64,000 nucleotides of DNA from Aedes albopictus (lineage: Eukaryota > Arthropoda > Insecta > Diptera > Culicidae): assembly GCF_035046485.1 (NCBI RefSeq), contig NC_085136.1, positions 78,819,734 through 78,883,733 of the forward strand, written 5' to 3'. The position numbers and the translations under genes were made by a program. This document shows, one piece after another, positions 52,697 through 62,000 of the stretch. Under the pieces are notes generated by a model. That model had not been told where the DNA came from. It saw nothing but the letters and a program-made list of their open reading frames with translations, and searched no databases. Each line of letters starts with the position of its first letter. The first letter of the stretch is position 1.

Positions 52697-52749
52697 ATTG
52701 TGGATTTACCAGGGGGATGACGGAGGGCCAGAATCATCAACGCAGCATT

Positions 52750-53031
52750 CAATTCTAGATTGAGTTTAAATAAGGGCGAAAGTAACATGAGAGAGTTCTC
52801 TTCATCGACTCTCTTTTCTGAAAATTAAAGTGACAAGATGCAAAGTGCAAAGATGCAAATTCAATCGAACTTTTTTAGACTTAGACGCTAGATTGCATCG
52901 CAACCTAGCGATTTATGACCAAAAAGTGCAACCATACTTGCATCTTGTCACTTTAATTTGAGGAAGAGAGAGTCGATGAAGAGAACTCTCTTATGTTACT
53001 TTCGCCCTTATTTAAACTCAATCTAGAATTG
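52750..53031. mobile_element. CAATTCTAGATTGAG hairpin MITE
   Basis: Ends CAATTCTAGATTGAGTTTAA and inverse; arms pair through TAAGGGCGAAAGTAACAT, GAGAGTTCTCTTCATCGACT and AAAGTGACAAGATGCAA. Confidence 0.8.
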
Positions 53032-53390
53032 GCTTCTTTAGCGGTGCTGAGATTATTCCATATTCTGAATCTGCATGCGAAACTGAGCTGAAATCCAAAT
53101 TTTCATGAATGTTGGTGCCCGGAAACCTATTTAAAAATCAATTTGAAGTTTGTATGGGAGCGATTTGTCGAATCACCCCTCGTCGCATTTTGTACTGGGT
53201 GGAGCTGTCAAACAATTACCCAGCTGTCAAAAGGTGATTTAAAAAAATCTCTTTGAAATTGATTTTAGGTACCAAAATAAAGTTCTAAAAATCTGAAAAA
53301 AAAATCATAGTGGCTCAGAAAAAGGTGCTCTTTCGTATAAAATCAAAAAATCGATACATTTTTCATAATTTAAAAACCCAATTGACTTCT
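53032..53390 (+). mobile_element. CTTCTTTAGCGGTG family element, tandem copy 1
   Basis: About 355 bp unit from GCTTCTTTAGCGGTG to AAAAACCCAATT, followed directly by a second unit at 53384. Related to 2740-3065 (inverse) and 26215-26400. Confidence 0.7.
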
Positions 53391-54657
53391 TTAGCGGTGT
53401 TGAGATAATATTCTGAATCTGCATGCCAAACTGAGCAGAAATCCAAATTTTCATGAATTTTGGAGCCCGGGAACCTATTTAAAAATCAATTTGAAGTTTG
53501 TATGGAAGCGATTCGTCGAATCACCCCTTGTCGCATTTTGTACAGGGCGGACCTGTCAAGCAGTTGCTCAGCTGTCAAAAGGTGATTTCAAAAAATCTCT
53601 TTGAAATTGATTTTAGGTACTACACACTCATTTTCGATTTCTCTGTTCGGTAATTTATTTTACGGTTTTTGAACCGTAAAATGCAAGAATTACTGAGTTT
53701 TCGGCATATTCATGCAACGTTACTGATGTTCAGTAATATTTTTTGATATTTGCTGAATACGGTTACAGTTTGTGTCGAGGGTTCAGCAAAATTGAAGATT
53801 TACTGAGTTCAGCGAAGAATCAGTAAAAAACAGTACTGACTTTTCAGCACTGGTTCGTTTTTACTGAGTTTTCGTTAAAGTAAAATGTAAACAGTAAACC
53901 GCGCGTGCTCCTAGCTGTCAAAAAAGAAAAAAAAACTTTGATCATCAGAGCTATCGCCGTAAAACTGTCTTCACTGCATGATTTAACATTTTCAACACCG
54001 ATTCTTGTGCCCTTGCCGCTTATTTGATGGTAAGTATTCGGAAATCTACTGCACCAGAGAAGTAGAACGGCCTTATTCGCTAGACAAATCTTCAGGGACT
54101 TTGTTAGTGCAAGTAACACAGCAAATTGAATACATTTTGCCACATCTCCGGATAGAACAATACTCAAGCACCGACTGGACTCCCGCACATGGAGCTTCGC
54201 CCTGAGGCCATTCCGGTTCTGTCGGATTTACTTCGTAGATTTTCAATACTTTCAAAAGCGGTCGGCAGGGACACATGAATCGGAAGCACCTAGACTGAAA
54301 TGCAAAATGCATCGAAAGTCCGGGAGGGAAAAAAATTATTTCCGGAACTGAAAAACTCAGCAAGACCAATTAAATAAATTTTTAGAGTACCGAAAAAGAC
54401 AGTAACATGTGTATCAGATATTACTGACTACTTCAGTATTTGTTTGACAGATCGAAATTTTAAGTGTTACCGACTTTTCGGTACTCACAATCGTTTACCG
54501 ACTTAACTCTGCTGTTCAAAAACCCAGTAAAATTTTACCGACTTCGGTAATCAAATCTGAGTGTGTAAGTTCTAAAAAAATCATAGTGGTGAAAAAAATC
54601 ATAATGGCGTATAAAAACATAAAATCGATAAATTTTTCAAAATTTAATAACCCAATT
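53384..54657 (+). mobile_element. CTTCTTTAGCGGTG family element, tandem copy 2, interrupted
   Basis: Second unit begins GACTTCTTTAGCGGTGTTGA and ends AATAACCCAATT. It is split by a 943 bp TA-flanked element (53623-54565) between GATTTTAGGTAC and AGTTCTAAAAA. Confidence 0.7.
53623..54565. mobile_element. 943 bp CACACTCA MITE-like element with TA duplication
   Basis: Ends CACACTCATTTTCGATTT and CAAATCTGAGTGTG with TA on both sides; GTAATTTATTTTACGG / CAGTAAAATTTTACCGAC recur. Many CAGTAA/TTACTG words. The middle (54005-54350) is GC-richer with short frames on both strands; no protein recognised. Confidence 0.7.
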
Positions 54658-54903
54658 CAACATGGTGGCCAATGTTTTTGTTTTGATTGCTTAATTCATG
54701 GAAAAAAATGCGCATCAATCAAATGCGCATCAAAATGCGAAACGATCATCAAAAACAACGATTTCGTTTGACGTGACCTGATAAAACGTGACGTTCTCCC
54801 AAGGGGCACTCCAACGTTGGCGTAGTTATAAGGGATCGGTGCGAACTGCCGTAACAATGTTGATAAATAAATAAATGGCTTTATTTTTATTTTTAATTAT
54901 TGA

Positions 54904-55002
54904 GCATCAACATTTCAAAAACGCGTAACTGTTTTGGTAAACAAAAGTAATCACGCTCTTGTTTACAAAAACACAGTTACGCGCTTTTGAAATGTTGGTG
55001 CT
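54904..55002. mobile_element. Short hairpin MITE (about 100 bp)
   Basis: GCATCAACATTTCAAAAACG and inverse CGCTTTTGAAATGTTGGTGC; arms pair through GTAACTGTTTTGGTAAAC. Confidence 0.75.
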
Positions 55003-55490
55003 GGAACAACAATATCAACACAAAAAAAGAAGAAGAAACCCCGTAAAAAGAGCTTGACAAGAGCCAACATATCTAAATACAAGATATTCCCACAAATGTC
55101 AATAACGAGACCCACTAACACATCTGCGTTAGTTATGAAAAGTTAGTGATTTTACTCTAGAATGGCATTATTTCTGCAAAATTTGTAAAGTTTTATTAGT
55201 TTGAACGTTTCTAAATGCTGTAAAACTATGTTTAGAACCAATTAAAAAAATGTTGTCATTGATTTACAAATGGCGATATTTTCTGATTTATTGCATGGAA
55301 GTCACTTTTTATCTAGTGAGATGCCTTTTAATAATTGCCTCTATTATGTGAGAGCCTAATTTCTCATAAAAGTTTGCTAAATAGTGATACACCCATACAA
55401 ATCTGCACAAATTTCATAACTATTTTTTGCTTTTTTTCCTTTTCTCACTAATACATGAATAATAGTTGGAGTATATTACCTTGGTATTTA
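55003..55490. other. Unassigned intergenic sequence
   Basis: AT-rich with no recognised feature. Confidence 0.4.
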
Positions 55491-55493
55491 GAT

Positions 55494-55710
55494 AGGGTCT
55501 GGGACCATTTGGGCAGGAGCACCTATTTTGGGCACTTGCTGCTATAAATCAGTCAATTTCAAACCGATTAATTTGAATTTCTGTACATGGCTAGATACTG
55601 TGCGTATCTGATCGTGACTCAAAAATCAAGGCAATCGGCTCAAAATTGACTTAGTTATAGCAGCAAGTGCCCAAAATAGGTGCTCCTGCCCAAATGGTCC
55701 CAGACCCTAC
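55494..55710. mobile_element. TAGGGTCTGGGACC hairpin MITE
   Basis: Ends AGGGTCTGGGACCATTTGGG and inverse; shares the TTTTGGGCACTTGCTGCTAT arm with 26535-26753. Confidence 0.8.
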
Positions 55711-55993
55711 GTTGGACAAGAGCTCGACGTTCTAGCTTGACATCAGGCTTACGTCAGTCTGATTCGTCGAGCTCCACACGGAAAACCTGAACTACCTATA
55801 ATATGTGGGTCGATTTTACTCAAAATTGAGTATATCGAATAAACTCGCTACCCAAAATTAGACAGTTTTCCCTCTCTGGCTCACCGATGTTGTCAAAAAC
55901 AAACAGAGATGCATCTACCCAAAGGGAGTCCTTGACCCCAATAAGCCAATTTTGGGTAAATGTCGGTTTACTCAAAATTGAGTTGGGGCCGAA

Positions 55994-56592
55994 CTCAGGC
56001 CAAACATTTTAATAGGTCCTATCTGCATTTGAGAGGCTCTCTTTGTTCACTTTCTCTTTCAATGGATCATTGAAGCCGACTTTTCTGCTACTCACCGCAT
56101 CAAAACCAAAGCGCCACCGTATATGGACGGTAACACAGCGACAGCAGTCGAGTTACGTCAAACACACAAGGCTACGGTGGCGCTATCTGTTCATTTCATA
56201 GCGGCCGTTTTTGTTATTTTAGTGATCCATTATTGCAATTTAATGGTCATGGTAAGGGAACGTTCAAAAATTACGTCCAACATTTGGGGGAGGGGTGAGG
56301 GGTCTAGAAAAGTGTGACAGTGTATTGGGTATAGGGAAATTGCGTGACAGAGGGGTGAGGGGGGTCAAGAAATCCCGAAAAACGATGGAAGTAATTTTTG
56401 AATCTTCCCTAATGGTACACTTTTCAACTACTTTTGCAGTTAAATCAAAAGGCGATTGTTTTGACCATCGTTCTATGCAAGGAGATAAATAATCATAATT
56501 TAAATAAACAGCTGAGATATTAACGAAATAGAGAGAAACCAAAGAGAGCCTCTCATCTGCAGATAGGACCTTTAGATCTGTTTGGCCTGAAC
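55994..56592. mobile_element. TTCAGGCCAAACAT-family MITE, copy 2, with a nested repeat
   Basis: Ends ACTCAGGCCAAACATTTTAA and GATCTGTTTGGCCTGAA; inner AGGTCCTATCTGC pairs. A second MITE with GGGAACGTTCAAAAATTACG / GTAATTTTTGAATCTTCCC ends lies at 56260-56412. Confidence 0.7.
56260..56412. mobile_element. GGGAACGTTCAAAAATTACGT MITE
   Basis: Inverted ends plus internal GGGGAGGGGTGAGGGG tracts, the same plan as 9195-9351. Confidence 0.6.
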
Positions 56593-56747
56593 TATGGAAT
56601 TGCGTCAAGAGAACTCAATTTTAGGTAGTTTGGCGGTTTCGTGCAACTCGTAATATTCGAAACCCGACAACTTGACGCAAACGGTGCAGAACCGTATGAC
56701 ATCAGACTGACCGTCAGTCTTACATCAGTCTGATGTCAAGCTCTCTA

Positions 56748-57050
56748 ATGTCGTTTTCGTTTTTGCGGTGGTGCTACACCAGTGCAGCAATTTGCACCGA
56801 AAGCGTTCGTTTTTGATTTTCGTGCTGCAACGGTGTAGCACTTTTTCTGCACCGCTCAAGGTAGTGCAGCACTCAGAAAATCGGGAGTGTAGCAGGTGTA
56901 CATCGCGTCCACCAATCAGCGTTTGCAAAATTGTAAATATGTTGGTTTTTATTCACGCACACCAATGCAACTGCGCCAAAAATGTTCGTTTTTGTAGTGG
57001 AAAGTGTAGCACGAAGCGGTGTAGCACTGCCGCAAAAACGAAAATGACAT
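56748..57050. mobile_element. ATGTCGTTTTCGTTTTTGCGG hairpin-type MITE
   Basis: Ends ATGTCGTTTTCGTTTTTGCG and CGCAAAAACGAAAATGACAT are inverted; GGTGCTACACC / GGTGTAGCACT repeat within. Confidence 0.75.
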
Positions 57051-57166
57051 AAGACTGATATCAGACTGACGTCAAGCTTACAAATGCACTGGGATGAAAT
57101 GATTATTTTAGTACTTATCCAATGCATCAACCAGCGCCGTTTGAACGTCACGCCAAAACGCCAAAA

Positions 57167-58439
57167 CTATAGATAGTAGAGTTAACATACACGCTAAGGT
57201 CAGTTTACTCAAATATGGGTAAACTTTACCCATAATCGCTGAAAAGTGCACATTCGCATTTTATGGGTAAAGGCCCATTACTCATATATGGATAAAGTGC
57301 TTTTTGTAAAAAATGAGTAAATCGATTTACTCATAAATGAGTAATTTCACCGTGTTTACTTTTCGACTTTTCTTAAATTTTTGAACTGTTAACTATTTTG
57401 TATTTATCATTTAATTTATACAAAATTTTGCACATATTTTGTAGTTTATTGCAATCTAATTGTTAAACGAAAATAATAAATAAATTTTTACATATTTCAA
57501 ATACTCTTAAATCATTTTCCTCCTGGAAAACAGACGTTCCGAGACGGAGCTCTTTGAAGTTTTCATAACGACCCATGTATGTAATTCCGTTCCGTTCCCC
57601 GTTCTTCCGGCGGTTGAAGCCTTGGTGCAGTCGGAACTGTGGAATAAGACTGATATTTTTATTTTACGGTCGTTAATGAAAATGATGCTGTCACTATGGA
57701 ACTTACCTGCAAATTCCATGCTTTTGTAGCCTTTCTTGTAGCTCTACATGATGATTTGTTGCTCCTGCATTATCTTCGTGTACCAAACCCTGTGAAACGA
57801 AAAAAAATCCATCGTAATTGAAAATTGAACGGGATCAATTTATCCAGGAAGTACTTACCGATCAAAATATCAATGTATATGGGAACCTCGACTCTAACTC
57901 GCGTGGGAATCCGATGGACGCGGTATCGGTCATTAAACCTGATGCTGAAGGACCTCGACTGGCTAGCGGTGCCGTGGAAATCAAAATATCTAAAATATCC
58001 CGATAGTGTTATGATGGCGCACTAATGCATTCCGAGAAAAGTTGCTAACTTGAAAATTTTCATCCAAATATGGGTAAGTTCATTTACCCATATTTGGGTA
58101 TAGCGATTTTACCTATAATATGGGTAAATTTTACCGTTTTTCGAAGGTATATTTTACCCATATTATGGGTAATGTATATGAAACCCAAATATGGGTTAAT
58201 GAACTACCCATTTATGGGTAAACTGATCTTAGCGTGTAGATCCGTGATGATGAATCCGTTGTATCCAAACGAACTGTCAAAATCTGTATCCAAACGAGCA
58301 TGACGTCATGATTCCAACAACACCAATGGGGCGCATGACGTCATATTCAACCGTCGCACTCTTGAAAAATACTATTCACACGCTTGAAACATTTCACTCA
58401 GCGATGTCCGCGGATCTATGTTTACTCTACTATCTATAG
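57167..58439. mobile_element. 224 bp CRE-bearing MITE, copy 1, split by a 1047 bp MITE
   Basis: Left 57167-57189 plus right 58239-58439 rebuild 224 bp apparently identical to copy 2. TIR CTATAGATAGTAGAGT / ACTCTACTATCTATAG. Contains TGACGTCA at 58301-58308 and 58336-58343. Flanked by CCAAAA. Confidence 0.85.
57190..58236. mobile_element. 1047 bp CACGCTAAG MITE with TA duplication
   Basis: Ends CACGCTAAGGTCAGTTTAC and GATCTTAGCGTG (inverted), with many TACCCATAATATGGGTAA palindromic words near both ends. TA at 57188-57189 and 58237-58238. Its removal exactly restores copy 1 of the surrounding MITE. Confidence 0.88.
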
Positions 58440-58445
58440 CCAAAA

Positions 58446-58669
58446 CTATAGATAGTAGAGTTAACATAGATCCGTGATGATGAATCCGTTGTATCCAAAC
58501 GAACTGTCAAAATCTGTATCCAAACGAGCATGACGTCATGATTCCAACAACACCAATGGGGCGCATGACGTCATATTCAACCGTCGCACTCTTGAAAAAT
58601 ACTATTCACACGCTTGAAACATTTCACTCAGCGATGTCCGCGGATCTATGTTTACTCTACTATCTATAG
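58446..58669. mobile_element. 224 bp CRE-bearing MITE, copy 2, abutting the VhaAC39 5' region
   Basis: Tandem copy in the same orientation, separated from copy 1 by CCAAAA only. TGACGTCA at 58531-58538 and 58566-58573. Ends 238 bases before the VhaAC39 start codon. Confidence 0.88.
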
Positions 58670-58907
58670 CCAAAACAGAGCCCCCACCTGCGAATGCCAT
58701 CAGCAGCCGTCCGCCTACGCCCCTGGTAAGTCATATGACACTTTTCAGAGAAGAAAATCGCATCTCTCAGCAAAGTCGCACTCGACGTCGTCCGTCGCCT
58801 GGAAGAAAAGTTTCGTCGTCCCTGGAAGGAAAATCGGTCCCCGAACGGAAACCTCCTCCCGTGAAGAGTTCAAGTGAAGACAGCAGGAACAGCAAAACAG
58901 CATAAGG
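58670..58907 (+). promoter_or_regulatory. VhaAC39 proximal promoter / 5' UTR (approximate)
   Basis: GC-rich non-repeat DNA between the last copy of a 224 bp MITE and the start codon. An ATG at 58695 opens an 11-codon upstream frame ending in TAA. A strong donor-like CCTG|GTAAGT at about 58728 with AG acceptors 23 and 45 bases later suggests a possible very short 5' UTR intron; unproven. Confidence 0.4.
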
Positions 58908-59028
58908 ATGCCGGGATTCATGTTCAACATCGACGGTGGCTACCTGGAGGGCCTCTGCCGTGGCTTCAAGTGCGGAATCCTCAAGCAGGCGGACTACCTC
59001 AATCTGGTCCAGTGCGAAACGCTCGAAG
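58908..59028 (+). CDS. VhaAC39: VhaAC39 coding exon 1
   Basis: Forty codons plus one base, ending CTCGAAG|GTAAATAATC. The conserved [17 protein letters not shown] of AC39/subunit d is intact. It is followed by a 4471 bp intron. Confidence 0.94.
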
Positions 59029-62000
59029 GTAAATAATCGATACGGTGGGTCGTTGGGGTTGTTTCTTGGAGTGCATCCGTTCCGGAAAATGTGTGGTTCA
59101 ACAAGGGAAATTTGTGAGAGAAAAACGAAAAAGTTTGTTGCGTGAAAATTTCCATCTTGGTTGATCATATGACCTTATCATATGAAGAGGGTGTACGTAC
59201 GAGCCAGCGACAATGATTCAAGACGAGGGGCGAGTCGATGGTTGAAATATTTTTATTGTTAGTCAACAGTTCCACTGTTGAAATAAAAGCTTGTGTGTTA
59301 AGATCAGTTTTCTAATGTTTAAATTTTTGTATTCTTAATAATAACTTTATATAGTAGGGTGCCTGTACCAGTCATTGCATAACCTAAAGTAAACTATTTA
59401 TACAAAAACTAGTTGTCCTCGGAAAACTGTCGTACAAACTGCAACTTTTGGAATCGGTCGGACGATTGAGATTACCGGAGTTCCTCCGGTTCCGCTGTGG
59501 ATCTTGAGGCACTACTATTCACGTAGACCAAAATTTGGCCATATCAGACCTCCCCCCCCCCCTCGTAGACTTTCATCCATACAAAAAATTTAAAATTTGT
59601 ATGGACTTTGGCCAAGATTCTTGGGATTGTGACACAAATTATTTTATGATGAGCAACAAGATTCTCCCAGAACTGCTGTCTTAATACGTAAAACGTTAAA
59701 ATGCTATCCTATTACAGAGTTCTTCAGAAGGAACATTGTTTCTATCATGGTAGAGGTACCAACCACTAGGGGTAAAACTGTGATCGCTGTGGCTTCAGCT
59801 TACTTTTTTGGTGATGTTCCTGAGGTACCTCCTCCTGAGATCGCATCATTTGTTCAATTCTGTAAAGAAAACAACAAATCGTTTATCATTGGCTGTGACG
59901 CCAATGCGCATCACACGGTTTGGGGTAGTACGGATATTAACAATCGAGGTGAGTCACTATTAGAGTATCTGTCTTCGAACAATATAGACATTTGCAATAA
60001 TGGTGATGAACCTACTTTTTCAAATGTAATAAGATAAGAGGTCTTGGATCTAACACTGTGCAATGCTGCAATCTTTGACAAGATCACAAACTGGCATGTG
60101 TCAGATGATATTTCTCTTTCTTATTATAAACACATAATCTTCAACTGGAGTAGTGGAGATTATTCTAGAACCGCATTTAGAAATCCCAGGAAGACAAACT
60201 GGGATCAATATGTAGAATTGTTGAATATGCATTCATTAACAATGGGAAAAACTATTGATTCAACCCAAAAGTTGGAATCCTTTACTCAAAGGGTAAATGA
60301 AAATTCCTTTAACAGCAGTTGTCCCATCATACAATCGTCTTCCACTAGAGACGTGCCATGGTGGAACTTTAAACTGAATCGCCTTAGAAAATTTTGTCGT
60401 AAAATGTTCAATAGATCGAAACAAACGGGAGATTGGACTCAGTATAGGAATGCCCTGACTGAGTACAACAACGAAATGCCAAAAATCTAAAAGAAAATTT
60501 TGGGTGCTGGCATGTGAAAACATAAACAGTACTCCTGTAGTTTCAAGACTACAAAAACGCTTGCAAAAGATCACGCAAATGAATTGGGAAACCTGAAGCG
60601 TGACGATGGAGCTTTTACCAAAACTCCTCGTGAAACCTTGGATTTAATTATGGAAACACATTTTCCATGTTCGGTTCTAAGTGTGGATTCCAATGATACT
60701 ATATCTGTGGAAGGTGAAGGATGTCTTAGTATAAACCCTTCGGAGCCAACTAGCACAATAAACACCGCCTCAGATTTAGCTGATGAAACCTTCACGAAGG
60801 CCACAGTGGAAAATGCAATTAGATCTTTTCAGCCTTTTAAATCTGCAGGAATTGATGGAATATTTCCAGCACTGATTCAAAATGGAGAAGCGGTGTTGGT
60901 TCCATCACTAATTGAGATGTTCAAGGCTAAATTAAGATTGAATTACGTACCATCAAAATGGAGACTTGTAAAGGTTATTTTTATATGAAAAAAGGGAAGC
61001 GAGACAAGACGCATCCGAAAGCATATAGACCAATTAGTCTTTCTTAAGTTTTGTTGAAGACTATGGAAAAGGTTTTGAAGGTGAAGTGTTCAACTTGGGG
61101 TTTTTCAAAAGCTTTAAGAATAAAAAACACGTCCACTAGGTTTGGCTTTCAAAAGACAAGAGACCGACTTCGGCCTGCGTTTATTGGATCAACCCGAACA
61201 GTAACTTTTCGTTTTCTCTCTCACTTATCGTATTTACATAACTCTCTCTGAAGGGGTTCTGGCTATTCACCCGAATATAACAGAAGGATTTCATCAATTC
61301 TTGTTACATAAAAGAGTATCCCCTATCTGACTTTCAGTTTGCTTATCAATGTGGTTTGTCAACAATTACAGCACTTCATTCGCTAGTAACAAAGGTGGAA
61401 AAATCGTTTTCAGCAAAAGAAATTACTCTATGCGCCACTCTATATCTAGAAGGAGCATTCGATAATGCCTCCTATTCATCTATGAAGCGTGCCATGGAGA
61501 ATAAAAATTTCGACCAATGTATCATACATTAAATTTATACAGTGCTTGCAAAAAGAGAAATAATCTCTGAGCTGGAAAGTTCTTCTATAATAGTAAGGGC
61601 AACAAAGGGTTGCCCTCAAGGAAGAGTCCTTTCACCACTAATGTGGTCCTTATTTGTAGACGATCTTCTAAGAAGCTTGAAGGAAAGAGGTTTCGAAGTT
61701 GTGGGCTTTGTAGACGATATAGTCATAATAGTGAGAGGAAAATATGACGAAACTGTTTCGGAGAGAAAGCAAAGGGCCCTAAACTATACACATTCATGGT
61801 GTATTAAGGAGGGCCTTAGCATCAACCCGTTAAAAGTCGTAATTGTCCCTTTCACTAGGAGAAGGAAGATCAACCTAAAAGCTTTTCGGCTTGGAGGGAT
61901 ACAAATTCATCCTATTGATCGAGTCAAATACTTAGGTTTGATTTTGGATGCCAAACTGACCTGGAGTGCTCAAATTGAGTCCGTGATCGGTAAGGCAACA

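Noticed and set aside
54005..54369. Possible captured gene in the 943 bp TA element
   Set aside because: Frames of 66, 98 and 114 codons overlap on both strands, with no domain and no splice-consistent extension.
58728..58750. 23 nt intron in the VhaAC39 leader (GTAAGT...TTTTCAG)
   Set aside because: Shorter than known spliceosomal introns in insects; kept only as a possible donor with a later acceptor.
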